This document shows, piece by piece, positions 37,345 to 46,727 of a DNA stretch of 64,000 bases (positions are counted from its first letter, which is position 1; the number at the start of each line of letters is the position of its first letter). The stretch is from Actinacidiphila epipremni. GTDB taxonomy: Bacteria > Actinomycetota > Actinomycetes > Streptomycetales > Streptomycetaceae. Position numbers and translations under genes: made by a program. The notes beneath the pieces were generated by a model. The model had not been told where the DNA came from. It did no database searches and saw nothing but the letters and a program-made list of their open reading frames with translations. The stretch is taken from positions 1 to 64,000 of the forward strand of contig NZ_JAATEJ010000013.1 in assembly GCF_012034175.1 (NCBI RefSeq), given 5' to 3'.

Positions 37345-38591
37345 CCGGACTGGTCTACCGCATCGCCGCCCGCGCCGGCCCCCAGCCCGTCGGACTCACC
37401 GCCGAGCCGGGTGAGCGTCACCCCGCCCAGCCCCGCCGCGCACGCCGCGTCCTGCACCGTGCCCAGCAGCCGGATGTGGCCGCGGCCCGCGGCCACCCCG
37501 GCGAGCCGCAGCAGCTCCCGTACCTGCCCGCGGTCCAGGCCCAGGTCGAGCCCGTCGCCCAGCACGGTGAGCACCTGCCCGGCCGGCAGCAGCTCCGTAC
37601 TGGTGTCGACGTCCAGCACGCCCGGGCCGGTGAGCAGCACCAGCGCCAGTGCCACGAAGCGCAGTTCGCCGTCGCCGAGCCGGTCGACCGGCAGCATGCC
37701 GAGCGGCCCGCGGTCGACCGCCGCGATGACCGCCTCCAACGGCGCCCGCCCGTCGCCCTGCGGCAGCGTGGCGGGCAGTACCGTCAGCCCTGCGACGGGC
37801 CCGCTGCACACCGCCCGTACCGCCTGGACCAGCGCGGCGTGCCGTGTGCCGCACTCGCCCTCGGTCCTGGCCAGCACCGCCGAGAGGTTGTCGCAGGCGG
37901 CGCGCAGCCGGCCGTCGCCGCGCGGGACCGGCGCGCGCATGTGCTCGGGCCGCGGGGCGACGGGGAAGACGCCGCGCAGCGCCACCACCAGCTGCTCGGC
38001 CGCGGCGAGCACCAGCCGCTGCCCGGCCGTGCGCCCGGCGACCCGCAGCGGCAGCAGCGCGCTGGCCAGCACGTCGTCGGGCAGCGGGGCGCGGGTCACC
38101 GCGACCTCGCCGCCGGTGTGCCAGGCGGCCTGGACGGTGGGGCGCGCGGGGTCGCGCAGCGCGGTCGCCAGCAGCGTCTCGCCGGCGCCGGTGAGCCGTT
38201 CGCCGACGACCCGCAGCGTCGGCTCCACCTGCACCGCGACGTCCAGCCGGACCGGGCCGACCGGGCCGGTCACCGTGCAGCCGATACGCAGGCCGCGCCG
38301 CCCCTGCGCGTCCGGCCGGGCGGACTGCGGCACGCACGCCGCGGCCCCGCCGCGCACCCCGGTACCGAACGCCTCGGCCAGGTGCGCGCCGCACGCGAGC
38401 CGGCCGAGCGCGGCGAGCCCTTCGAGCACGCTGGACTTGCCCGTGCCGCTGCCGCCGGTGAGCAGGGTGAGCGGGCCGAGTGCGAAGGCGGCCCCGCGGT
38501 GCGACTTGAAGGCGGACAGCCGCAGTTCGGTGACGGTGGGGCGGACGTCGGGCCGGTCGTGGCCCGCTTCCCTCAGCGGCTGGATGCTCAT
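37341..38591 (-). CDS. AAA-family ATPase (RecF/OLD-like)
   Basis: 416 aa. It opens with VTELRLSAFKSHRGAAFALGPLTLLTGGSGTGKSS, the start of a RecF/SMC-like P-loop ATPase with Walker A at 46-54. A signature-like LGDGELRFVALALVLLTGPGVLDVD (about 305-330) supplies the ABC-type signature and an altered Walker B. No nuclease (TOPRIM) domain is visible. Start ATG 38591 has no ribosome site; TACCTT seven bases upstream would give a leaderless mRNA. It is coupled to the MazG-like gene and divergent from the DUF1697 gene. Confidence 0.75.
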   Translation of the reverse strand: MSIQPLREAGHDRPDVRPTVTELRLSAFKSHRGAAFALGPLTLLTGGSGTGKSSVLEGLAALGRLACGAHLAEAFGTGVRGGAAACVPQSARPDAQGRRGLRIGCTVTGPVGPVRLDVAVQVEPTLRVVGERLTGAGETLLATALRDPARPTVQAAWHTGGEVAVTRAPLPDDVLASALLPLRVAGRTAGQRLVLAAAEQLVVALRGVFPVAPRPEHMRAPVPRGDGRLRAACDNLSAVLARTEGECGTRHAALVQAVRAVCSGPVAGLTVLPATLPQGDGRAPLEAVIAAVDRGPLGMLPVDRLGDGELRFVALALVLLTGPGVLDVDTSTELLPAGQVLTVLGDGLDLGLDRGQVRELLRLAGVAAGRGHIRLLGTVQDAACAAGLGGVTLTRLGGESDGLGAGAGGDAVDQSG

Positions 38592-38708
38592 GGCCGCGAA
38601 GGTAGCCAGCGGTTGCCCTGCCGAACCGTTCCGGCATGCAGGCGTTACCCGAACGAGGGACATGGAGGGTGTTCTCCGGGCAGCGGGCCGTCCCGCTACC
38701 GTATGGGC

Positions 38709-39254
38709 GTGACCACCATGAGGTACGTGGCGCTGCTGCGCGGGATCAACGTCGGGGGCCGGGCGAAGGTCCCGATGCAGACGCTGCGCGACCTGCTGGC
38801 CGGTCTCGGCGCGAGCGATGTGCGCACGCATCTGCAGAGCGGCAACGCGGTGCTCTCGCACGGCGAGGAGGACCCGGACGTGCTGGCGGAGGGCCTGCAC
38901 CGGGCGCTGGCCGCGGAGTTGGGCCTGGACGTGACGTGCATGGTGCGTACGGCCCGGGATCTGCGGCGGGTGGTGGAGGGCAACCCCTTCGACATGACCG
39001 GTGTCGACGGCTCGCGCTTCCTGGTGGTCTTCCTCGCCGGCCCGGCGCCCCTGGACCGCCTCGCGGGAATCGACCGGATCGCGTACGCCCCGGACGACTT
39101 CCGGGCCGGCGAGCGGGAGATCTACGCCCACTTCCCCGACTCCATCCGCAACTCCAAGCTCGCCGCGCAGCTCACCGACCGGCGGCTGGGCGTGGCCGCC
39201 ACCGCCCGCAACTGGAACACGGTGACCAAGCTCCTTGAGCTGAGCGGCAGTTGA
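38709..39254 (+). CDS. DUF1697 family protein
   Basis: 181 aa. The characteristic opening MRYVALLRGINVGGRAKVPM and RTHLQSGNAVLS, and the tail TARNWNTVTKLLEL, define the DUF1697 family; function unknown. The start GTG 38709 lies six bases after a TACCGT -10, so a leaderless mRNA is likely; ATG 38703 overlaps that promoter and is less likely. It is the last core-type gene before the secondary-metabolite cluster. Confidence 0.85.
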   Translation: MTTMRYVALLRGINVGGRAKVPMQTLRDLLAGLGASDVRTHLQSGNAVLSHGEEDPDVLAEGLHRALAAELGLDVTCMVRTARDLRRVVEGNPFDMTGVDGSRFLVVFLAGPAPLDRLAGIDRIAYAPDDFRAGEREIYAHFPDSIRNSKLAAQLTDRRLGVAATARNWNTVTKLLELSGS

Positions 39255-39454
39255 GCAGCAGGGCCGTGCGGCAGGAGGTAGGCGGTGGGCGGCAGGTCGG
39301 TGGGCGATAGCCCCTGGGGGCCCCGGATAAGTAGTCCGTAATCAGCCAATCGCCACCACGTACGTAATTCCACTGATGCGCGGACGCCGCCCGTCCGGGG
39401 ACTGTGAGAGCGGAGCACGACCGCAAGACTGTTCCCCTATCGCATGAGGTGTCG

Positions 39455-40228
39455 ATGCGTTACGAGCTACTGGGTCCGCTACGGGTGGCGAACGGCCAGG
39501 ACCACTTCACCCTCAGCGCGCCGAAGATGGAGACCCTGCTCGCCCTGCTGCTCACCAGCGCGGGGCAGAGCGTCACCAAGGACCACCTGATCACGGAGTT
39601 GTGGGGGGCGAGGCCGCCGCGGCGGGCGGCGGCGGCCGTCCATGTGTACATCTCGCAGTTGCGCAAGTTCCTGGTCTCGGCCGGGGACAGCGAGGGACGG
39701 GCCATCGTCACGACCCCCGCGGGCTACCTATTGCGGCGCGGCGGCGCCGAGTTGGACGTCGACGACTTCCAGGCGGCCGTGCGGGTCGGCCGGGAGCATC
39801 TGCACGCCGGGCGGCACGAGCGGGCCGCCGCGGAGTTCGACCTCGCCCTCGCGCTGGTGCGCGGGCCGGTGCTGGCCGGCACGGCGGAGGGCACGGCGCT
39901 GGCGGCGTTCGCGACCTGGGTCGAGGAGGAACGGCTGGCGTGCCTGGAACTGCTGGTGGAGGCGCGGATCGCGCTGGGCCGGCACCGCGAGGTGATCAGC
40001 CTGCTGTCGTCGCTGACGGCGCAGTATCCGCTGCGCGAGTCCTTCTACCGGCAGTTGATGCTGGTGCTCTACCGCTCGGAGCGGCAGGCCGAGGCGTTGC
40101 AGGTCTACCGGTCGGCGCAGCGGGTGCTGCGCAGTGAGCTGGGCCTTGAGCCGTGCCGCTCGCTGCGCCGGATGCACCAGGCGATCCTGACCTCGGACCG
40201 CTACCTCGACCTGTCGCTGGCGGGCTGA
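39455..40228 (+). CDS. SARP-family pathway activator (AbyI-like)
   Basis: 257 aa, the size of a small SARP: an N-terminal OmpR/PhoB-like DNA-binding domain (MRYELLGPLRVANGQDHFTL ... VHVYISQLRKFL, residues 1-95) and a bacterial transcriptional activation (BTAD) domain (about 100-245). SARPs bind direct heptamer repeats spaced 11 bp and switch on antibiotic genes. Start ATG 39455 after ATGAGGTG. It opens the spirotetronate cluster and is followed after 2 nt by the thioesterase gene. The 200-bp gap upstream is AT-richer than average and contains ACGTACGT at 39358-39365. No TTA codon was noticed. Confidence 0.92.
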   Translation: MRYELLGPLRVANGQDHFTLSAPKMETLLALLLTSAGQSVTKDHLITELWGARPPRRAAAAVHVYISQLRKFLVSAGDSEGRAIVTTPAGYLLRRGGAELDVDDFQAAVRVGREHLHAGRHERAAAEFDLALALVRGPVLAGTAEGTALAAFATWVEEERLACLELLVEARIALGRHREVISLLSSLTAQYPLRESFYRQLMLVLYRSERQAEALQVYRSAQRVLRSELGLEPCRSLRRMHQAILTSDRYLDLSLAG

Positions 40229-40230
40229 CG

Positions 40231-40998
40231 GTGACCGGGCCCACGGTACGGGCGGGCGCCGGCTGGCTGCGGACGCTGCGGCCCGCGGGTCCCGGCGCCA
40301 CCGCGCGGCTGGTGTGCTTCGCGCACGCGGGCGGCGCCGCCGGTTACTGGCAGCCGCTCGCCGATGCGCTGCCGGGCCGGGTGGAGGTGCTGGCCGTGCA
40401 GTATCCGGGCCGGCAGGACCGGCACCGGGAGCCCGCCGTGGAGGACCTGCACGCGCTGGCGGCGCGGGTCGCCGACGTGCTGCGGGACAGCGTGGGCGGG
40501 GCCGAGGCGCCCTGGGCGTTCCTCGGGCACAGCATGGGCGCGTCGGTGGCGTACGAGACGGCCGCGCTGCTGGGCGGCGCCGGGCCGCGGGTGCTGTTCG
40601 TCTCCGGGCGCCGGGCCCCCTCGCGCCCGCGGCGCACCGCGGAGTCCTTCCGCGACGACCGGGCGCTGCTGGACAAGGTACGTAGGCTCGGCGGTACGGC
40701 CGCCCGGCTGCTGGACGACGCGGACGTGCAGGAGCTGATCCTGCCGGCGCTGCGGGCCGACTACCGCGCGGTCGCCGCCTATACGGGCACGCCCGGCGCG
40801 CCGCTCTCCTGTCCGGTCGTGGCGCTGACCGGCGACAGCGACTCCGAGGCGTCGCTCGCCGACGTCTCGGCGTGGCGGCAGCACACCACGGGCCCCTTCG
40901 ACCTGCGGGTCTTCCCCGGCGGGCACTTCTTCCTCGCCGACCACTGGGCGGCCGTGGCGCAACTGGTCGCCTCGCGCCTGCCGGCCGCCCGGGTGTGA
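40231..40998 (+). CDS. Type II thioesterase (AbyT-like)
   Basis: 255 aa alpha/beta hydrolase. Opening LVCFAHAGGAAGYWQPLADAL, nucleophile Ser in GHSMGASVAYE (about residue 105), Asp in ALTGDSDSEA and His in GGHFFL complete the triad. Type II thioesterases clear wrongly primed or stalled chains from PKS carrier domains. GTG start 2 nt after the SARP stop. Its presence fits a modular PKS encoded beyond the window. Confidence 0.93.
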   Translation: MTGPTVRAGAGWLRTLRPAGPGATARLVCFAHAGGAAGYWQPLADALPGRVEVLAVQYPGRQDRHREPAVEDLHALAARVADVLRDSVGGAEAPWAFLGHSMGASVAYETAALLGGAGPRVLFVSGRRAPSRPRRTAESFRDDRALLDKVRRLGGTAARLLDDADVQELILPALRADYRAVAAYTGTPGAPLSCPVVALTGDSDSEASLADVSAWRQHTTGPFDLRVFPGGHFFLADHWAAVAQLVASRLPAARV

Positions 40999-41078
40999 CG
41001 CCGCCACCGCCAGAAGGGCCGCGCGCAGCGCCGCGACCGCGGGCAGCCCGCCGCCACGGTGCCGGGCCCGGCGCCGGG

Positions 41079-43781
41079 TCAGCCCGCCGCCATCAGCCGT
41101 ACCAGCGCGGCCTTGGAGTCCACCCCCAACTTGGTGTAGATACGCGCCAGATGGACGTCCACCGTGCGCGGGCTGATGTGCAGCCGCTCGGCGACGTCCT
41201 TGGTCTTGAAGCCCTGCCCGGCGAGCCCGGCGACCTCGCGTTCGCGCGAGGTGAGGTCGGCCAGCAGCGTGCCGGCGCCGTCCCGGCCGGCCTCGGCGCG
41301 GGCGGTGCGGGCCAGTTGGCGGGCCCGGACGCCGGCCGGGGTGTCGGCGCCGAGCAGGTCGACGGCGTCCTCGTACGTACGGGCCGCGGTGTCGTGCCGG
41401 CGGCGGTGGGTCAGCAGATGGCCGCGGGCCAGCAGGGCGTGGCCGCTCTGCTCGGGCAGGCCGGTGCTGGCGGCGGACTCGCCGGCGTGGCCGACCCACT
41501 CCTCGATGTCGGCGTCCTGCGCGCCGCTGAGCAGCGCGGCGGCGGCGAGGAGTTCGTAGCCGCGTGCGGCGAGCACCGGGACCGGCTCGGAGACCCGCCA
41601 GGCCGCCCCCGTCGGCGCCAGCAGCGCGAGCGCGCTCGCCCCGTCGCCGCAGGCCAGCGCGGCCTCGGCGTGCAGCAGCGAGTTCAGCGGGGTGCGCGGC
41701 ACCTCGGGGGTCGGCCCGGTGCCGGCGCGGCGGCGGGCGGCGCTGCCGCCGAGCTGGGCCAGGGCGGCGGAGATGACGGCCTCGGCGAGGCCGACCTGGT
41801 CGGCGCGGCCGACGGCCCGGCCGGTGCTGCGGGCCTCCTGGGCGGCGTCGAGGGCGTCGGCCATCCGCCCGGACTGGTAGTGGGCGTAGGCCAGGGTGTT
41901 GAGCAGCGGCGCCAGCAGGTGCGTGTCGCGGTTCTCCCGCACCGCGGGCACGGCCCGCTCGACGTGGCCGAGGGACGCGCCGTGCCAGCCCATCAGGGCC
42001 TCGGCCCAGCCGAGGACGAGCAGATGCTCGGCCAGGTGCGGGGCGGGGACGCCCTCGACGCCGTCGAGGATCTCCGCGGCGGCGCCCAGCCGGACCTCGG
42101 CGGCGCAGGTGTCGCCGGTGAGGACGGCGCACAGCCCTTGCAGCGCGAGCGCGCCCGCGGAGGTGACAGGGTCGGCGTGCCGGGTGCCGCGCATGAGCGC
42201 CTCGACGTCGGAGCGGGTCGGCAGGGAGCCGCCGATGACCTGCACGAGCTGCATGTGCAGCTGGAGCAGCGCCTCCTCGTCCGGGTCGGCGTCGGGCGGC
42301 AGCCGTACGAGGTGGCCCGCGATCAGGTCGCGGGCCTCCTCGGGGCGGCCGAGGCCGGCGTGCACGGTGGCCAGGAAGGCGACGTCGGCGCACGGCGCGC
42401 CGCACCCCTGGCCGGGCACGCCGAGGTAGGCCCGGCTCACCGCCCGGACCCGGTCGGCGGCGCCCTGCGCGGCCAGCGCCCGTACCACCGAGCGCCACAG
42501 CCCGCGCAGGGCGGGCGCGGCGGGGCCGGCGAGCCGCAGCGTCACCGACAGCCAGTGCGCGGCCTCGGCGGGGCGCCCGAGGTGCAGGGCGGCGCGGGCG
42601 GCGCCGGCCAGGACGTCGGCCTCGGCGTCGGAGACACCGGCGCCGGCGCGTTCGATGTGCGGGGCGAGTTCGAGGGGCTGCGCGCCGGCCGCGGCGAGCC
42701 GCACGGCGGCCCTGCGGTGGGCGGTGCCGCGCCAGCAGCCGTCGGCCTCGGCGTACAGGCCGCGGCGCAGCAGCGGGTGCCGGAAGACGAGTTGGCCGGG
42801 TTCCGCGCCGTTGCGGACGAGGTCGCGGGCACGCAGTCGGCCGATGGCGCGGCAGGCGTCGTCGCGGTCGACGCCGGCGACCTCGGCGACGCCGTCGACG
42901 TCGAAGGGGTCGCCGAGGACGGCGGCGGCGTGCAGGACGGCGCGTTCGGTGGCGTTCAGCCGGGCGGTCTCGGTGAACAGCCGGGCAGTCAGGGTGGGCG
43001 GGGCGCCGGCGAACGGGCCGTCGTGGCCGCCGAGCCGGGCGGTCTCGGCGAGGGTGCCCAGGTAGAGGGGGTTGCCCTCGGCCCGGCGGTGCAGGGCCGC
43101 CAACTCATCGACGCCGCCCGCCCATTGGAGCACCGCGGCGCTCTGCGAGAGGGTCAGCGGGTCAAGCCGGACGACGTCGACGGCGGCGAGTTCGGCGCCG
43201 CGTTCCAGGACGGCGCGCAGTTCCGCGGGGCTCTGCCGGGGGCGGTGCGCGACCACGACCGCGGGCTGGCCGGTGAGCGGCCAGCGCACCAGCATGTCGA
43301 GGAGCTCGACGGTGCCGAGGTCGGCCCAGTGGGCGTCGTCGAGGACGAGCAGCAGGCCGCCGCCGGTGGTGGCGACGCATGCACTGAGCAGCTTGCGCAG
43401 TTCGGCGAAGAAGCGGCAGCGGCTGGTGAATTGGGCGGGCTCGGTGCCGTCGGGCGGGGTGGCGAGCGCGCGGATCAGCTCGGGGAGGGCCTGCGGGGCG
43501 TCGTCGGTCCAGTTGCCGAACGCCTCGATGAGCGGCTGGAAGGGCAGGTGCGCGGTCGCCTCGGCGCAGGTGCCGCGCAGCACGGTCACCCCGCGGTCGC
43601 GGGCCTGCTGCGAAAGGGCGGTCAGCAGCCGGGACTTGCCGGTGCCCGGGTCGCCACCGACCTCGGCGAAGCCGCCCCGGCACGCCGCGGCCTGCTCCAA
43701 CACGGCGAGCAGGCGGTGGAGTTCGCCGTCCCGGACGGTGAACGGCGCGGAAGATCGTATTCGGGTCGTGGTGGTGGCCAA
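41079..43781 (-). CDS. LAL-type LuxR-family regulator (AbyH-like)
   Basis: 900 aa. Walker A GGDPGTGKS at 42-50 and Walker B LLLVLDDAHWAD (about 145-156) belong to the MalT-like AAA/STAND ATPase; a long TPR-like helical region follows, and the last ~60 residues are a LuxR helix-turn-helix (LTSREREVAGLAGQGFKTKD, SPRTVDVHLARIYTKL). The best start is TTG 43781 with GAAGGAG 9 nt upstream. It is the only large minus-strand gene at the left of the cluster, divergent from the RHS gene, with direct repeats in between. Likely cluster activator. Confidence 0.9.
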   Translation of the reverse strand: MATTTTRIRSSAPFTVRDGELHRLLAVLEQAAACRGGFAEVGGDPGTGKSRLLTALSQQARDRGVTVLRGTCAEATAHLPFQPLIEAFGNWTDDAPQALPELIRALATPPDGTEPAQFTSRCRFFAELRKLLSACVATTGGGLLLVLDDAHWADLGTVELLDMLVRWPLTGQPAVVVAHRPRQSPAELRAVLERGAELAAVDVVRLDPLTLSQSAAVLQWAGGVDELAALHRRAEGNPLYLGTLAETARLGGHDGPFAGAPPTLTARLFTETARLNATERAVLHAAAVLGDPFDVDGVAEVAGVDRDDACRAIGRLRARDLVRNGAEPGQLVFRHPLLRRGLYAEADGCWRGTAHRRAAVRLAAAGAQPLELAPHIERAGAGVSDAEADVLAGAARAALHLGRPAEAAHWLSVTLRLAGPAAPALRGLWRSVVRALAAQGAADRVRAVSRAYLGVPGQGCGAPCADVAFLATVHAGLGRPEEARDLIAGHLVRLPPDADPDEEALLQLHMQLVQVIGGSLPTRSDVEALMRGTRHADPVTSAGALALQGLCAVLTGDTCAAEVRLGAAAEILDGVEGVPAPHLAEHLLVLGWAEALMGWHGASLGHVERAVPAVRENRDTHLLAPLLNTLAYAHYQSGRMADALDAAQEARSTGRAVGRADQVGLAEAVISAALAQLGGSAARRRAGTGPTPEVPRTPLNSLLHAEAALACGDGASALALLAPTGAAWRVSEPVPVLAARGYELLAAAALLSGAQDADIEEWVGHAGESAASTGLPEQSGHALLARGHLLTHRRRHDTAARTYEDAVDLLGADTPAGVRARQLARTARAEAGRDGAGTLLADLTSREREVAGLAGQGFKTKDVAERLHISPRTVDVHLARIYTKLGVDSKAALVRLMAAG

Positions 43782-43876
43782 CGCAGCGGTCTCCTTCCCC
43801 CCGTCCCGCTGCGCGCGGTCTTCAGGGTACGAGGACCCGAGACGGCGCACGGGAACGCTTCGACTCGCCCAAGAGT

Positions 43877-43948
43877 ACGTAACAGGTTCCGCACAGGGCA
43901 GCACGTAACAGCAGCTTCATACGCCTTTCATGGCAGACAGGGTATGGG
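43877..43948 (+). promoter_or_regulatory. Regulatory region between the LAL and RHS genes: direct repeats and SARP-type promoter
   Basis: ACGTAACAG occurs at 43877-43885 and 43903-43911. Next, TTCATAC (43916-43922) and TTCATGG (43927-43933) are heptamers with an 11-bp period, followed after 9 bp by TATGGG (43943-43948) as a -10. That is the layout SARP activators use. Direction fits transcription of the RHS gene and the tetronate operon. Confidence 0.5.
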
Positions 43949-44041
43949 AGGCGGCCGGAAAGGGCCGACCGGAGCCCTTAGGCCAGCTTTAGAGGGCCGG
44001 GTGAGGCTGGCGTTCCGCCGACCGGAACGAGGAGCCCGCCC

Positions 44042-46624
44042 GTGAGCCTGTCCCCTTCCGACCCCGTGACCGACGCCGCGGTGTGGCGTTTCCCCGTCGG
44101 CGACGGGCAGCGGCTGCATGTCGTCCTGGCCACCGGTGAGTTGGTGTTCCGGGCGCAGGACCTGTTCGTGGGCGGCGCTCCCGGCCGCGAGGTGCGGGTG
44201 GTGCGCGAATACCGGGCGAGCGGCAAGTCCCCAGAAGGCGAGCCGGGGTTCGGGCCGGGCTGGGCGCTGCGAGGAGCCGGCGGGGCCGGGTCGGAGGCGC
44301 TGCGGGACGAGGACGGCCTAGTCGTCGCGCTGCTGGACCCGCTGGAGCTGCCCGCGGCCCGCTACGCCTACGACGTGGACGGCACGCTCGCCCGGCACAC
44401 CGACGCCACCGGCCACGTCACCGGCTACCGGTGGGACGAGGGGGGCCGGCTGGCGGCGGTCGTGCCGCCCGAGGGCGGCCCGGTGGAGGTGCGCTACACC
44501 GCGTCGGGCGCGGTCGCGGAGGTCGCCTGGCAGGGCCTCGGGGGCCGCGCGGCGGTCGGTTTCGGCTACGCGCCGGGCCGCACCACGGTGACGGACCCGC
44601 TGGGCCGGGTCACGGTCCACGAGTCCGACGCGGAGGGCCGGCCGCTGGCGGTGACCGGCCCGGCGGGCGGCGTGCGCCGCTGGACGTGGGACGAGCACGG
44701 CCAGCCGGCGTCCGTCACCGACGCCACCGGCCACACCGTCCGCTTCACGCGCGACGCGCAGGGCCGGCTCACCGCGCTGACGCTCCCGACGTCGGCGCGC
44801 TCCACCGCGCGCTACGACGACCCCGCCCACCCCGCGCTGCCCACCGCGCTGCACGACCCGGCGGGCAGCGCCCTGCTGCTGGCCTACGACGAGCGCGGCC
44901 GGCTGGTGCGCACCGCGGCGCCCGGCCGCGAGACCCCGCTCGACACCCGCGCCTACGACCCCGGCAGCGGCCGGCCGGCCGCCCTCACCGACGGCAACGG
45001 CCGTACCACGTCCTTCGGTTACGACGGCGCGGGCCGGCTCACCACCGTCACCCCGCCCGCGCCGCTCGGCCGCACCTCCTACGCCTACGACGCGCTGTCC
45101 CGCGTCACCGCCGTGACCGACGGCGCCGGGCGCCGCACCGGCTACCGGCACGACGCGGCCGGCCGGCTCACCGAGGTGACCGACGAGGACGCGGGACAGG
45201 TGCTGCTGAGCCTCGCGTACGACGGGCTGGGCCGGGTGGTGCGCAAGGCCGCCGCGGGCTGGCGCTACGACTTCACGTGGGTGCGCACCGCCGCCGGCAG
45301 CCGGCTGGCGACCGCGGTACGCACCGAGGGCGCCGCGCGCGAGGAGGTGCGGCTGGCGTACGACGCCTCGGGCGCGCCGCTGTCGCTCACCACGGCGGGC
45401 GGCACGACCCGGTACGCCTACGACGCCGCGGGCGCCCTGGAGTCCGTCACGGGCCCCTCCGGGCGCGCCGTGCGGTTCGCCCACGACGCCGCGGGCCGGC
45501 TTACCCGGCTCGACGTGGGCGGCGCGGTGCAGGAGATCGACCACGACGCGGCGGGCCGCCGCACCTCCCTGGTGGTGCGCGGCGCGGACGGTGCGGAGCT
45601 CTTCCGCGCGGCCTATGGCTACGCCGCGCCGGACGGCACCGACACCGACGTGCTGCGTACGGCGACGGTCGACGGCGAGACCACGGCGTACGGCTACGAC
45701 GCCCTGAAGCGGCTCGCCCGCGCCGGCGACGTCACGTACGCCTACGACGCCGCCCACCACATCGTGCGGCTCGGCGAGGTCGGCTTCACCCTCAACGACG
45801 CCGGCCAGGTGGTGCGGTTCGGGCAGACCGAGTTCGGCTACGACGGCGCCGGGAACTTCACCGACGAGGTCAACCCGACCGGCTCGTTCAGCTACAGCCC
45901 CACCAACCAGACGCTCACCGGCGTCTTCGGCGGGCAGTTGGTGGCCGACATGCGCTACGACGCGCTCGGCCAGGAGCAGCCGCGGCGGATCACCGAGACC
46001 GCGCTGGACGGCCGCACCGTCACCCATGTGCTGACCTACTCCCCGCTCGGCATCGTGCGGGTCCTCGACGACGGGGTGCCCACCGAGGTGGTACGCGCCC
46101 CCGACGGCACGCTGCTGGCGGTGCTCACCGCCGAGGGCCGGCACTACTGGGCGGTCACCGACCAGCAGGGCTCGGTGCTGGCGCTGCTGGACGAGGACGG
46201 CACGGTCGCCGCCCGCTACCGCCACACCCCGCACGGCGCCGTGACACCGTCCGGCGACGCCGCCGCGGCGAACCCGTTCCGCTACCGGGGCGGCTACCAA
46301 CTGCTGCGCAGCGCCCACCTGCTGGACCACCACTTCTACAACGGCTACTGGGGCCGCTTCACGCAGCCCGACCCGACGCGGCGCAACTACGCGCCCTACA
46401 CCTTCAGCGACAACGACCCCGTCAACTCCGGTACGTGGACCCGGCACGGCCTGTGGACGGTGCTCGCCACCGGCGACGGCCGGGAGGGCTTCTTCCCCCG
46501 GCCGCCCGCGCCGGCCACGCCCGCCGGCGGCCCCGTCTTCGACGTGACCGGCCCCGGTGTGCTGCCCGACCGGCAGCCGCTGATCGCCGGGCCGACCCCG
46601 CGGCGCGACCCGCACACCGACTGA
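44042..46624 (+). CDS. RHS/YD-repeat protein
   Basis: 860 aa built of about 20 YD repeats (YDxxGRLxxxT pattern such as YDGAGRLTTVTPP, HDAAGRLTEVTDE) that should fold into a beta-cocoon shell. The RHS-associated core is at the end: YWGRFTQPDPTRRNYAPYTFSDNDPVN (about 775-800), then only about 60 further residues without a recognisable toxin domain. There is no signal peptide, no VgrG/PAAR or TcB part and no immunity gene. GTG 44042 follows GAGGAG at 7 nt. It is the first gene of the plus-strand run leading to the Diels-Alderase and tetronate genes, so it is probably co-regulated. Its role in the pathway is unknown. Confidence 0.85.
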   Translation: MSLSPSDPVTDAAVWRFPVGDGQRLHVVLATGELVFRAQDLFVGGAPGREVRVVREYRASGKSPEGEPGFGPGWALRGAGGAGSEALRDEDGLVVALLDPLELPAARYAYDVDGTLARHTDATGHVTGYRWDEGGRLAAVVPPEGGPVEVRYTASGAVAEVAWQGLGGRAAVGFGYAPGRTTVTDPLGRVTVHESDAEGRPLAVTGPAGGVRRWTWDEHGQPASVTDATGHTVRFTRDAQGRLTALTLPTSARSTARYDDPAHPALPTALHDPAGSALLLAYDERGRLVRTAAPGRETPLDTRAYDPGSGRPAALTDGNGRTTSFGYDGAGRLTTVTPPAPLGRTSYAYDALSRVTAVTDGAGRRTGYRHDAAGRLTEVTDEDAGQVLLSLAYDGLGRVVRKAAAGWRYDFTWVRTAAGSRLATAVRTEGAAREEVRLAYDASGAPLSLTTAGGTTRYAYDAAGALESVTGPSGRAVRFAHDAAGRLTRLDVGGAVQEIDHDAAGRRTSLVVRGADGAELFRAAYGYAAPDGTDTDVLRTATVDGETTAYGYDALKRLARAGDVTYAYDAAHHIVRLGEVGFTLNDAGQVVRFGQTEFGYDGAGNFTDEVNPTGSFSYSPTNQTLTGVFGGQLVADMRYDALGQEQPRRITETALDGRTVTHVLTYSPLGIVRVLDDGVPTEVVRAPDGTLLAVLTAEGRHYWAVTDQQGSVLALLDEDGTVAARYRHTPHGAVTPSGDAAAANPFRYRGGYQLLRSAHLLDHHFYNGYWGRFTQPDPTRRNYAPYTFSDNDPVNSGTWTRHGLWTVLATGDGREGFFPRPPAPATPAGGPVFDVTGPGVLPDRQPLIAGPTPRRDPHTD

Positions 46625-46727
46625 TCCCCCCACGCCCCGATCCCCCCACCGCAGCACCCCTCGCACCCCCACCGCAGCACACGAGACCCCGCGACCCCGC
46701 GATCCCGCGACCAGGAAAGGACCCACC

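Noticed and set aside
44042..46624. RHS polymorphic toxin with immunity gene
   Set aside because: There is no toxin tip after the RHS core and the next gene is the AbyU-like enzyme, not an immunity protein.
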